Assembly: GCA_943736015.1 (NCBI GenBank)
Contig: OX031065.1
Location: forward strand, 21,156,427-21,220,426
Direction: 5' to 3'
Length of the DNA stretch: 64,000 nt
Source of the DNA: Tridacna crocea
Lineage: Eukaryota > Mollusca > Bivalvia > Cardiida > Cardiidae
In this document: piece after piece, positions 24,847-36,115 of the stretch
How the letters are laid out: every line of letters begins with the position of its first letter
Position numbering within the stretch: position 1 is the first letter of the stretch
Notes under the pieces: model-generated
Database searches by the model: none
Seen by the model: the letters and a program-made list of their open reading frames with translations, nothing else
Told to the model about the DNA's origin: nothing
Position numbers and translations under genes: made by a program

Positions 24847-27168
24847 CTTGCCGACCCAGGCCGCGCCAAGCGGGATCTCGGTGTCAAACTTTGGTAGAGT
24901 GATTGACTGAACAACACCGGAAAAACTTAAACGATGAAATTTAATAGGATAGAATACCACCTTTCTCACACCTCACACACTACCGGAAGCATGACGCGCA
25001 CAGTTCACTATAAGAAATAATAAATGTGTACTACTAAAAATAATAATTCGCGTATCCCTTCACCTATGGAGATCGTAACGCCGGTGTCCCTAAGCGTCGA
25101 GACTGGCGCAGTACTATGAAGGGTTGCCGGCCATAACCCAGTAATTCCCAAAGCGAGCTGTAACTATCAGCGCGACCATTTATCATTTACCATGTACTGC
25201 CCAGTCGTGTCTCTTACCACAACAAATGACGCCCACCCCTTACGTCTCGAAGTTCCTCGGGTTTCTCTCCGCCCCCCCCCAAAAAAAATTAGGAAACAAA
25301 CTAAACGGTATGAATACACAGTCAATACGCCCCTTTAAATGCAAAACAGGAATATTATGGTCGAAACACTTACTTCATTTTGATTACCACAAGAACAACT
25401 TTGTGAAATGGAATGAGTAGATTAAATATCAAGTTTTCGGTTTGTTCTTTTGGTGACAACGTAATGTTGTGGACCGGAACCAAGAGTCGCAGAACCGCTC
25501 GAAACGCTCCCTTATATAGGTTTCAGCTGGACGGTCGTCAAGGACTGTCCAGAAATTCTCACACTTCATTGGTTAATTGGTCAAGGTTTCCAAGCGAGTG
25601 AATCTGTCCAGGAAACCTACCAATGAATCGAGTCTGAATACGACTTCCTGATTGGTCAATGGTTTACAATGTAACATAACTATAAAATCCGAGCACCCAT
25701 GGACCAAATGAAAGTCAACTTGGCTCTCAATTTCAAGTTGATAGAAGTTTCTTTGGATGCTCATCATTGTACATTATGGGTCATAAATACAGTAAAAGAA
25801 AAGGAGATAAGATTCTGTCATCAAAATATGAAGAACATTCACAACAACCAAGTTGTGTGAATACCACAGTCATTCTGGCGAATGACAGAATGTAAAGCGA
25901 CAGTCACAACGGTAAACTCATTTGTTTCGATCAACATACACGATAGTTCATATCGAGTCCATAAATATTCCTCACTTTACGGGTGTAAATGATTGATTGA
26001 TTTGCGAGCATGCTGCCGAATAGGACAAAAACACAACAGAGATTTACAATTAAGACATCAAATCCATATTTACAAAAGAAGCCAGAATTTTGCATTGACC
26101 CAGACAGGTTCGGATCAAAGCATAACCTGACTTTATATCAGGTATGCTTCAATATTTATTGTTATTTCAGAATATCTGACATATTCGACTTTCTGGGTGG
26201 CATATATCATCAAATAACTAGTCATGAGCAAGAAATTACAATTCGCTCAGTAGCATCTCACACTACTATCCTCAGCGCACAAATTTCCGAAATAAAGCTG
26301 TCCTCGGTACATCAAGGAATTATCCTCGGTACACCGATGGTGATCTTCTCTTAAGTATAACCACATGAATAGTAATTCTTGGAACTAAATTTTTTATGTA
26401 CATAATACTTAATGTATTACACGTCAATCGTAGGCTTCAGAAATTCAACCAAATTCCCTGTTCTGAAAATATTCCATTGTTTTGAAAAGTCTGGTAAAAA
26501 ATCTGCGTGAGCATGACTTTCAGAGGACAAATTATCTTCCCTATAGAACTATTTTTGGTAATTCATCAACAGCAAAGGACTGATTAACCATTTAGCTTAT
26601 CAAATCATTAAAATATGACAGACGAATGTTACAAACACTGGTGTAAAAGTACGAATTCTTACCTGTGGTGCAAGCAGTAGTTCCTTCATGTGTAAACATT
26701 TACTCACTTAGGTTGCTATCTCCGGTGTACGTGTACCCACCGTGTATAGCGATTCCTATGAAGGCCCCATAAACAAAAAATGCATATTCGTCATAGTCTG
26801 TGCGATCTTGCAGCCATCAGGTTTAACATTTGGAAGATATATACACGCGTGATTACTTTCATAAAATAAGGATAAAAGGGCTAAAAGCTGACTGAAAACT
26901 GCCTTAAAGCGAGTAAAGATGTATCTTTAAAGATTATATCCAACTCCTCAACACAGGACGAAATCTAAGACGCGCACAAATTCTTAATGCAACCGCAGCA
27001 CCTATCCATGCGTTCCTGAAATTCTTATTCTAAATACTAAAATCGATTCTATCTCTTAGCCATCGACTGATTTGTTAAACTTTAATGTTAAATGTAATAA
27101 AGTCTTTGTTATAGGACCTGTGTCTTTTGGAGTTAACACATTAATTAGTTAATTATAATCTATATTAC

Positions 27169-29479
27169 CTGGTTCCGAATCTCGGTCTTCGAAATATAAA
27201 GAAAATTGTCCACCAAAAGGTCTTTCATCGTCTAGTTGTCCCATATCGACGCCATACAGTAGGTTGTCTATGACCCAGGCCTTATCTTCATCCGCACATG
27301 AGATGTAAGCGTCAAATACTCTTCCATCTTCGTTTAATATTGCGCCATAATTCCCTCGACCGTCGTTCTTGCGCGGTAAATATTTCCGATTTCCATACCT
27401 CCATTTGTAGAAGCTTAGTTTAAGTGACCACCTCCTCCTATAGACTATTGTTACAATTATTATAATAACTGCTGCTACACTCCCAGTGATGATAAGGATT
27501 TCTTGCCAGGTGTAAAATGTACAATTGATTTTCCTTCTGTCAAAGGACAAGAGAGGTTTTCCAGCCCATTCCTTAGGCTCAGAACAAGTGTATGATTTCA
27601 TGTTGTATAAATGTACGGAGGTTTGGTTCATCCAGTCACGAAACCAGCGCATGTCACAACTACACACAAAGGGGTTGCCTGTAAGGTTCAAATCCTGAAG
27701 ACCACTCAACTGGTCCATATTCTCCTTATTCAGCACTGTAATAAGGTTGTTTGTTAAATCCAGATACTTCAGTCTACGTGTATTTCCAAACAGATCCTTT
27801 CCCCAGGTTTGTAATTTGTTGTTTGTGAGATTCAAGAGTTTGAGGGAAGTTAAACCTTGGAAAGCAGGAGAATGTATTTCACTCACACTGTTCTCCATGA
27901 TGTACAATTCTTCAAGCTTACTTAGTTGTCTAAATATTGTACCGTCAAAATCCGTCCCGATCATCCCACCTAGGTTGTTGTTTTCAAGATGAAGGTATTT
28001 CAACGACAGCATATTTTGAAACAGGTCTCTTTGAAAATACGTACATTTATTGTCCGCCAGATTAAGATAGATAAGTAAGCCCATTGCAGAAAATCGTCCA
28101 GTTGCATTTTGGATGTTCCCCAAATTATTATGGGCAATATTTAAAGAGGTCAGCCGGATTAGATGATCGAACACCGATCCTGGTAGAGAGGCTATGATGT
28201 TATTCATTAAGTCCAGTTTATTCAGACTTAAAAGCCCAAAAAACGAATCTTGCCTCAAAGTCAATAACTTGTTATAGCGAATTCGGAGTTCTACCAGGCG
28301 CGACTGCGTGGCGAACACTTTTGATTGAATGGTTTGTATCTGGTTATCGTCCAGAAACAGGCTAATCAAAGCTGATGGTAAATTAGCTGGCACAGACATC
28401 AACTTATTCTTTTCTAATTTAAGTATCTGTAGCTTATCTAGTCCTGAAAAAGCTCCAGGTTCTGTCTTTGTTATTTGACAACTTGAAAGGTCTAGATGAA
28501 GTAGATCGTCCAATCCAATGAAAGAATCATTGAAGAGGTTTGGAATGGGGTTGTAGCGCATGGCCAGTGTCGTCAGAGCTGTATCCAAGAGAGGCTTAAA
28601 CGTATCGTTCAAAAGGAGCCCATTGAGACTTAGGCCCGATATATCTATGGAAACTATGTCTTTCCCTTGCAAGCTATTCAGTGCCACCTTAAGCCCGCTA
28701 CTGTTGAGCGGGTTCTGTCCCAGTTTTAGAGATTTTATGGCTATAAGCTTTTCAAAAGTACCAACCTCTATATTTGTAAGCTTATTATGGGAGAGAAAGA
28801 GATGTGATACTGATATGTTTCCTAGAAACTTAAACGTCTCATTATCTAGTGTTTCAATTACATTGCCACTAAGGCTGATGTAATTTAAGCCATTGCTTTC
28901 AGCATATGGTGCCGGAAAAGTAGCGTTCTTAATGTTGTTTCTTTGGAGTATTAATTTTTGCAGTTTGGGCTGTCGACCAAGCGAAGGAACACTCGTTAAT
29001 GAATTAGATTGCAAGGAAATAAACTTTAGGTTCTCGGTGTCTTCAAAGGCGCCATCTTCTATCTTTTCGAGTCCGTTGGTCAATAAATAGAGTTCTTCAA
29101 GGCTAGGTAACTGAGAGAATGCATTTGGACCAATCAGGGACAGTATATTGTCCATCAGGTCCACATACTTAAGGGACTGGGCACCGGCAAAGGCAAAAGG
29201 ATCAATCTGAGATATTTTATTGCTACTCAAGAACAGTTTTTCTAGTTTTGTGTATCGGCTAAATGTTTTCGATGGAATTTTCAGAATGTTGTTAAATCTG
29301 AGGTAAAGCTTGGTTACGTTTTCCGGAATGTTGTCTGGAACAACAGAAAAATGTTTCCCGTCACAGTTGACGGAAGTTTTGTCCTTGTTGCAAAAACAGT
29401 GAGGTAATGCTGGGCAAGAGTCGTCTCCCCAGGCCCACCATACAAACAGCATGTAAATCAAAGGAATGAAGAATCGCAT
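27169..29479 (-). CDS. Toll-like receptor, exon 1 (ectodomain, TM, TIR start)
   Basis: Innate immune pattern-recognition receptor, type I membrane protein. Residues 1-18 form a signal peptide (MRFFIPLIYMLFVWWAWG). A cysteine-rich LRR N-cap follows (CPALPHCFCNKDKTSVNC), then some 20 leucine-rich repeats to about residue 600 and one LRR C-cap (NPFVCSCDMRWFRDWM..C..C). A membrane helix lies at about 660-680 (LIITGSVAAVIIIIVTIVY). The TIR starts at about 722 with FDAYISC, and the exon stops at the box-2 motif RDSEPG after 770 codons plus one base. A single C-cap makes it a single-cysteine-cluster (vertebrate-like layout) TLR. The ATG is directly preceded by an acceptor-like TTTGCAG, so a 5' UTR intron is likely. 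Pairs with the exon at 21481-21815. Confidence 0.93.
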
Positions 29480-30146
29480 CCTGCAAATAGATCATACAGG
29501 TAAGCACCGATTGATCCTTCACATACAAACTATACTAGTATGAAATTTTACAATAATGAAACAAAATCCTATATCATGTTTTCCAGTAGCTTATCGAGAA
29601 ATGACGGTGGATTAGTTTTCCAGATTTTATGATTACGATCAGTGAAAAAATACCGATTTTTAGACAAGCGAAGCTAGTCTATAGGCATACAGATTGAGCC
29701 AGACTCATGTAAACAAAAAACTCAACAGTTGCCAAATACTGCCTCACAGAAAAATAACTCCTTACTGATTAAAATCTTAATTCAGTGATCATGGTAATTT
29801 TGACTTAAAGCGCAGAATCTCTACCATCCCAATTTGAACTTGTTCACTTTCATAGCAATAGACTGTACAAGATGTCAATGAGTAAGGTACATGATGCTTG
29901 ATTATACATGTATGTAAGTTAAGTGACCTATATGCAAATCAGGCTCATATCACTGATTCCTACTCCGCAGTGCACAAAAAAAAAATGAATGTATGTAAAA
30001 ATAATACCCCCAGGTGACTTGTAGCAAATTCCAGCTACACAAACCCTCACTTGCCAGAGAACCCTTCTTATTCCTTCAGTCATTCATTATTTCGATACTG
30101 TGAATGCGAAACTCATATGTTGAACTGTTGTTTAACGTCTTCTATA
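29480..30146. other. TLR upstream region, no gene
   Basis: Between the TLR start and the split MITE. Apart from the acceptor-like site at the ATG I see no ORF, TATA element or repeat that I could defend. Confidence 0.5.
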
Positions 30147-30350
30147 TCAACCCTTTACCACACAATCCTGAGTTTTTCGCATAAGTGGGGAAGAAGCCCT
30201 TTGAAAAAAATGCGGGAAAAGAAAGAAGAAAATGCTGGTTACAAGCATTTTCCCCTTTTCTCATGTTGGTTTTAACTCTTTTAGAATATGTTTTCATCAT
30301 TTTAGTCACAATTAACTTTATCGTCTGGAAGAACAATGTGGAGGGCCGTA
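30147..30350 (+). repeat. Left part of hairpin MITE split by Polinton
   Basis: Begins AACCCTTTACCACACAATCC and runs through a decayed palindrome into TTTATCGTCTGGAAG before breaking at the Polinton. The remainder resumes at 58427. The last six bases, GCCGTA, are the left target duplication. Confidence 0.85.
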
Positions 30351-30693
30351 AGTAGTTTATATATTGGGTATACTAGGACAAAATTCATAACATGCTCAAA
30401 CTAGCGTGGTTAGTTAATGGTACTCAACCACAAACGTGGTTAGCCCGATGGTTAAAGTTGTGTGGTTAAAGACATATGGTTAGTTGTGTGTGGTTAAACA
30501 TATCAGGCTTATGAAAATCTAGCCCACTTATGAAAACTAGGACGCTTATGAAAATCTAGGACGCTTATGAAAAAACTAGGACGCTTATGAAAAAACTAAG
30601 ACGCGCGTTGCATCATGTGTTGGCATATGCTTGAGTTTGTGATTAAATGTGCCATATGGTTAGTTTTACGGTTAATTCAATTTTGTTCAGTCA
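30351..30693 (+). repeat. Polinton left TIR
   Basis: 343 bp, inverted relative to 57931-58420. It includes TCAAACTAGCGTGGTTAGTT, a GGTTAAA/GTGTGGTTA block and about five short tandem units built on GACGCTTATGAAAA (30500-30605). Inner boundary at TTTTGTTCAGTCA. Confidence 0.92.
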
Positions 30694-30861
30694 AGCGTGA
30701 TATACTAAACTACCCAAGTGCTAAAGTGCATTTTGTTCTCTCCTATTATCCTTTTATCATCAGATGCGCTTAATGCTACTTTGTTCACCACCACAGTACT
30801 AATTTCATGGGCATCACTTCTTATTAAATTCATCTTTCTAAGTTGCTCCTTACCATTGTTT

Positions 30862-31645
30862 CTAGTCCGAAAGGGCGACATTTTCAACATTTTTCATCTT
30901 TATTAAATGTAGAACGGTGTCTGTCTTTAGATCTAAGCTATAAATTACGAAAAACCTTCTCAAATTTTCGCTGCTCATGTCATAGTCTAATAATAGAGAA
31001 AGGGAGACAACTTGGTATGGACAGAGATTTCAGATATTGTCCTTTATGTCTTACTGAAAACATTCTAGTAATAGAAGACGAAGTTCACTTTTTCAATGAC
31101 TGCCCTACATATGATAATCTCAGAGCGATATACTTTAAACAAAGTTGGTTAACAAATAAGAGCACAGCTACCTTTTACAGCATAATGTCCACAAACAAAA
31201 CAGATGAAATAATTAGATTAGCCAACTTTTTTATTCAAACATTTAAATATCGAAACAATCTTATTGAAAATATTGCTCAGTAACTTTATCCACAAGATTG
31301 TCCAATCTCTGTCTACCTGTTTATATTTTGTTTATATTTTGTACTTTTCATCTCTTTTGTTCTTACTGTTAACATGTAAAAGCATGATATATTATGTTAT
31401 ATTATGTTATGTCTGTACACTGGTTTATTTAGAAAGTTTCCTTAATTCAAAGACTGGTTCCGAATTAGGTCAGTGTGGGGAGTATAGACTGAGAACATAG
31501 AGGGAGATTGCTGGTTATGATGCCAGACTATACTCTCTGCTGGATGCATTTAAACACTTTCTGAATGATGTAACATGTACTATATATAATGGGCCAGTGG
31601 CCTTAATATTGAATAAATGTATTGTATTGTATTGTATTGTATTAA
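30862..31645 (+). mobile_element. 5'-truncated LINE (A) inside pPolB
   Basis: Plus-strand 3' end of the same LINE family as the element at 31835. An ORF2 C-terminus (about 30862-31283) carries FRCSCHSLIIEKGR and the knuckle CPLCLTENILVIEDEVHFFNDC. A 3' UTR with GGGCCAGTGGCC (about 31587) ends in a TATTG run at 31617-31645. The 5' junction near 30862 is approximate. It interrupts the polymerase C-terminus between the DYKNCL segment and the final 45 codons. Confidence 0.88.
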
Positions 31646-32528
31646 ACAAACAATTTTTATAATCCTCATGGATAATTCTTTTATTAACAACAGATTTCTT
31701 AACCCCCTTGCATTTCTTACTTTCTTCCCCATCTAATAAAATTTTATAAGAATACAGTTTAGCTCTAAGTCCCTATCTCCTCCAGCCTCATCTTTAAACA
31801 TTACTAGTACTTTCTTATTACAAGCAGTTGGTATACAATACAATACAATACAATACAATATTTTATTTAAGTATTTAGGCCACTGGCCCATATACCGTAA
31901 CATATCATATAAATTATTTACAGAGTGACATTGGAAGACATTGTAAGAAAAGATAAAATAGCGAAAAAAATGACATTTTGACAAACACAATACGTCAAAA
32001 TAACTTCGACGGACATAGCACTAGTAAAAGCGCAAATGAAAATTGAATGATTAGGTTTAATTGTCTAACCATTACGTTTAGAACACGATATTTAATTTTC
32101 ATCCCATATGAAAATTTGGAAAAGAAGGAGAAACAAAAAAAGAACATTGTGACAAAAGACAGCATTACTCCTACAATATAAGAAACTTTAAAATCACTAC
32201 TCCAGCAATCCTGTTTATCAACAACTCAGATTGGGTGCATTTTAAAATATTGTGGAAAAAGTATAGAAGCTAGTAATCAGCATGTTTTTCCTTTCACAGT
32301 GTCCTCTACTTATCTAATTAAATTCAGTAATTACAGAGATAATTTTAGATAAGATTAAGTATAATGACATAACCCTTTAACATAAATGCAAAGTCGCAAA
32401 AAGAGTAATACTCAGTATTGAAGCAAAATTTATATAAACTATATTTTATAACTACAATAATGACTACTATAATTGAATGAAAATAAAATCATATATGAGG
32501 AAATAACATCATTCTTATGCTTTATGCC

Positions 32529-35500
32529 CTATGCGAGTTCGTTTAAAATTTCTTTTCGCAAAGCAAAGGATTCCGACAGGTACTTTGCAACCTTATATAC
32601 TGTATCTTTCTTATTTAGTTTTAGAATAGCGTAAAACGTGCTAAGGTTTCTATTTCTTAACCAGTATGGCCTAAAGTATTTTATTCTGAGTTCTTCATAT
32701 ACAGAACAATGAAAGAAAAAATGGAACTCATCCTCTACAATATAGACATCCTTAGATTTACATATAGAACAAAATCTATACTCTCTATCAATTGACAAAT
32801 ACCTACCCTTTTCAATCATCAAATCATGTGCCGAACACCTGAAATTCGCCAAAGTTTTCTGAAGTATATAAGAAAGGCCAGTATTGAGATAAAATTCTGG
32901 ATCTAGCAGCGTTTTGAAATTTTTATAGTGTAAGGCTTTAGAAGAAACGTCAATTTCACTATACCACTTTTGAGTAAAACAATCTATTATTCTTTTTTTA
33001 AAGATACGCAGAAACTCCTTATCATCACCTACATCATGAAAAATCCAGACATGACCAAATCCATACGAAAACAATAAGTTCCTTATATGTGTTGTCCAAT
33101 TTGTTCTACCTGCTTCGTCTAGTTGCAATAACATATAATAGCACTGTTTTGGGTACCTAATATTGTTCATACGAATAATACTTAACCAGTATTTAACACA
33201 ATTAGGGATGTAGGTCGTACATAAAGGTAATCGACCACACTCTCCAAGCGCTAAAACATCACATGTATTTTGGGATAAAAAACATAATCTCTTACAAAAC
33301 TGGACATGAATCTTTTCAATTTTCTCAATACATTGATATCCCCAAAGCTGAGATCCATAGCACAATACTGGTTTTACAGTTGCATCGAAAATTTTAAACA
33401 TATCACTGGTTGAAATGGTCCCAAAATGTTTACGTAAACGAAAAATATAATTAATTACTTTTTGAGATTGTAAAGATAACATCAAATGAGTTTTTGACCA
33501 TGTCATACGGCTTGTAAGATAAACACCCAAATATTTGTAGAAAGGTACTATTTCTATCATATTTTTATCGTAAAACCATTTTTCTGTTTTTTTAACCACC
33601 CCTCCATTTCTAAACACCATAATTTTAGTTTTTTCTAAATTAATGTCTAGCCCTACCCCTTTAGAAAATTGTTCTATCCTATTAATTTGTCGTTGAAGTT
33701 GAACAACCGTGTCTGCAAAACTTGATACGTCGTCAGCGAACATTAGAACATTTAATTCATTTATATCTTGAGTTACGAAAATTCCACGTTCATTTTTTAT
33801 ATTCAAGTAGTCTACAAGATCATTTATGAACAAAGAAAATATTTTTGGGCTTGCGACACAGCCTTGTCGGGTACCAATTGAACAGTCGAAATAAGGTGTC
33901 AGATTGCCATCAATTTTAACACAAGACTTCAACTTATTATACATAGATTTGATTGTATCTAAAAATTTTCCTTTGATACCTTTTCGTTCAAGAGCATCCC
34001 ACAGTTTGTCATGTCTTATACTGTCAAAAGCCTTTTTAAAATCGATAAATATACAGAAAAATCTACCCCGTTTTTTCGACAAATATTTTTGGATTAATGA
34101 CGTCAAGATAAAGATGTTATCTACAGTCGAATAACCTTTACGGAATCCAGCTTGAGATTCGTCTATAACATGATAATGTTCACACCAGTTTGATAATCTA
34201 GAACTAAGAATATGCATAAATATTTTGCAAATAGAATCTATGAGGGAAATGCCGCGATAATTGTCAGGATTGGACACTGACCCTTTCTTATGTAGAGGTG
34301 TAATAATACTTCGACTCCAATCATCAGGAAAACTACTAGTGTCAAAAATATCATTAAAAAGTTTATGGAGAAAGGGTAAAATATCATTCATAGTATTTTT
34401 ATACATTTCCATACATATACCATCTGGACCTGGAGATTTATTGGACTTAAAAGTTTTAACACTTTGGATAATTTCCTGCTGTGTAATCTGGTTGTTAAGT
34501 TCATCGCAACCTGGGTTAATACGGATTGTGTGAAGGAAAGAAGAATCTAACTCAACGTTTGTTAGGTCATTATTCAACAACTGTTTAAAATGCTCGTAGA
34601 GCTCACAGGCCGAAAGCGTCGTATCTTTGCGTGTGATATTAACCGATTTTAATATAGACCAAAATCTTTTGGCATCCTTACGATTGTTAATCAATTCAGT
34701 CCTCAGTTTATACTGATATATGAAATGTTTCTTACGACAAATTGATTTGTATTCCGATCTATGGATTTTATATTCAACGAGGTTGTTTCGACAATTCGAT
34801 AACCTGAAGCGGCGTAAACTGCGCCTTAACCTTAGTTTAGCATTATTGCAGTCATTGTCCCACCACGTAATTTTCCTTTTATATCCTCTTTTTATATAAC
34901 ATTGCATGGTTTTACCTGACTGTTTGTATACGTTAATAAAATCATCTAGAACTGATTTGTTTGATACTAAAATATCGTTTCCTGAATGTGTATTTTTAAA
35001 AATTTCATACAAATTTTCAAATTTTTCATGAAAAGTAGTAATACCTTGTGTATTCCACCGATAACGATTAAAGGGAGATAATTGGACAATCGTATCATTA
35101 CGGCTGTTAATGTTTGGCTTACATTGAAAACACATTTCACAGTAAATAGGAAAATGCACAGATTCATCGTTTTCTAGAACGGAAAAGTCACATATATAAG
35201 GAAATAATTCGGAGGAACAAATCATATAATCAACAGTACTCACACCGTTATTTGCTACACAAGTATAGTTACCTAGAGAGTCTCCACTAAAACGGCCATT
35301 CAACAAATGTATATCATATGTACAACAGAGCTCAATAAGAGACAAGCCAAAGCGATTATATTCATTATCCCTTGACCTTCTAGGTATACTAAAATAGTCA
35401 GATGGATAAGGGATATTATCGTCAAAAATATGTGTTAAATCATCCTGATGTATAAAATCTAGGAAATCCTTAATTCGTGCATTGAGATCTCCAGCAAGAA

Positions 35501-36035
35501 AAATATAAGCATTTGGATATGAACTAGAAATGATCGACAACTTATTATTTAGTAACTCTATACCATTATCATCAGAACTAGCATAAATGGGAGAATATTC
35601 TGGAGAAACATATGTAAAAACAAAAACAAAATCATTGGAAATATCGCACAGATCTGTACAGCTAAAATACAAAATTACACAATCATCAAAATTTTCGAAA
35701 ACACGTCGAAATCTACCAGTTTGTATTAAATCGTTTTTAACAAAAACAGATACCCCTCCCGATCCTCTTGGTGCAGATTTTTTCTTTGTTCTCATAAATT
35801 CAAAGGATGTATATCCTGTCAAAATGTTTTCAAACTTGTCACCCTTTACCCCCCACGTTTCACAAAAGCCTAGAATGTTAAATCTAGAGCAATACTTTTG
35901 AAAACTTATGTCATTACTGTATTTTGATAGACCTTCAATGTTCCAACAACATATATTCAAAGTGAAAGTCTCATTCAAATTCAAAGTCTCATTTTTCTGT
36001 AAATTATCTAAATTTGGGCCACGGCCCAACAACAT
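32529..36035 (-). CDS. LINE B ORF2: endonuclease-reverse transcriptase
   Basis: 1,168 residues, uninterrupted. An N-terminal APE-like endonuclease (about 28-300) has LNICCWNIEG, FCETW, IFLAGDLNARI and VDYMICSS. The RT (about 470-760) has ITPLHKKG, AGFRKGYSTVDN, CIFIDFKKAFDS, GTRQGCVASPKIFSLFINDL and the catalytic MFADDV. The C-terminal Cys/His knuckle reads CSICKSKD..EDEFHFFFHC. It would nick the target and copy the RNA at the site. Oddity: the endonuclease motif normally SDH reads ESVHFPIY, replacing the aspartate by valine, which may impair cleavage. The ATG lies inside the second copy of an 83-bp tandem duplication (35943-36108). Confidence 0.95.
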   Translation of the reverse strand: MLLGRGPNLDNLQKNETLNLNETFTLNICCWNIEGLSKYSNDISFQKYCSRFNILGFCETWGVKGDKFENILTGYTSFEFMRTKKKSAPRGSGGVSVFVKNDLIQTGRFRRVFENFDDCVILYFSCTDLCDISNDFVFVFTYVSPEYSPIYASSDDNGIELLNNKLSIISSSYPNAYIFLAGDLNARIKDFLDFIHQDDLTHIFDDNIPYPSDYFSIPRRSRDNEYNRFGLSLIELCCTYDIHLLNGRFSGDSLGNYTCVANNGVSTVDYMICSSELFPYICDFSVLENDESVHFPIYCEMCFQCKPNINSRNDTIVQLSPFNRYRWNTQGITTFHEKFENLYEIFKNTHSGNDILVSNKSVLDDFINVYKQSGKTMQCYIKRGYKRKITWWDNDCNNAKLRLRRSLRRFRLSNCRNNLVEYKIHRSEYKSICRKKHFIYQYKLRTELINNRKDAKRFWSILKSVNITRKDTTLSACELYEHFKQLLNNDLTNVELDSSFLHTIRINPGCDELNNQITQQEIIQSVKTFKSNKSPGPDGICMEMYKNTMNDILPFLHKLFNDIFDTSSFPDDWSRSIITPLHKKGSVSNPDNYRGISLIDSICKIFMHILSSRLSNWCEHYHVIDESQAGFRKGYSTVDNIFILTSLIQKYLSKKRGRFFCIFIDFKKAFDSIRHDKLWDALERKGIKGKFLDTIKSMYNKLKSCVKIDGNLTPYFDCSIGTRQGCVASPKIFSLFINDLVDYLNIKNERGIFVTQDINELNVLMFADDVSSFADTVVQLQRQINRIEQFSKGVGLDINLEKTKIMVFRNGGVVKKTEKWFYDKNMIEIVPFYKYLGVYLTSRMTWSKTHLMLSLQSQKVINYIFRLRKHFGTISTSDMFKIFDATVKPVLCYGSQLWGYQCIEKIEKIHVQFCKRLCFLSQNTCDVLALGECGRLPLCTTYIPNCVKYWLSIIRMNNIRYPKQCYYMLLQLDEAGRTNWTTHIRNLLFSYGFGHVWIFHDVGDDKEFLRIFKKRIIDCFTQKWYSEIDVSSKALHYKNFKTLLDPEFYLNTGLSYILQKTLANFRCSAHDLMIEKGRYLSIDREYRFCSICKSKDVYIVEDEFHFFFHCSVYEELRIKYFRPYWLRNRNLSTFYAILKLNKKDTVYKVAKYLSESFALRKEILNELA

Positions 36036-36108
36036 ATATTCAAAGTGAAAGTCTCATTCAAATTCAAAGTCTCATTTTTCTGTAAATTATCTAAATTTGG
36101 GCCACGGC
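35943..36108. repeat. 83-bp tandem duplication at the ORF1/ORF2 junction
   Basis: Two identical copies (35943-36025, 36026-36108), each starting CCAACAACATATATTCAAAG and ending GGGCCACGGC. Because 83 is not a multiple of three it changes the frame of ORF2 relative to ORF1. Confidence 0.95.
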
Positions 36109-36115
36109 CATTATG

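Larger units (their letters stand above)
21816..27168 (-). other. Intron splitting the TLR TIR domain
   Basis: 5,353 bases bounded by GT (27168-27167, minus sense) and AG (21817-21816). It contains a strong foldback (21913-21979), a MITE (22120-22484), a MITE end (22530-22632), a (GACT)n run (24827-24846) and, at about 23420-23870 on the plus strand, a decayed coding-like patch with short open stretches (MDTTSAFMDISGLSMPGD and others) broken by stops that I cannot assign. No complete nested gene is visible. Confidence 0.85.

Noticed and set aside
27747-29090. Plus-strand ORFs inside the TLR exon
   Set aside because: Antisense shadows of the leucine-rich repeats; no independent protein features.
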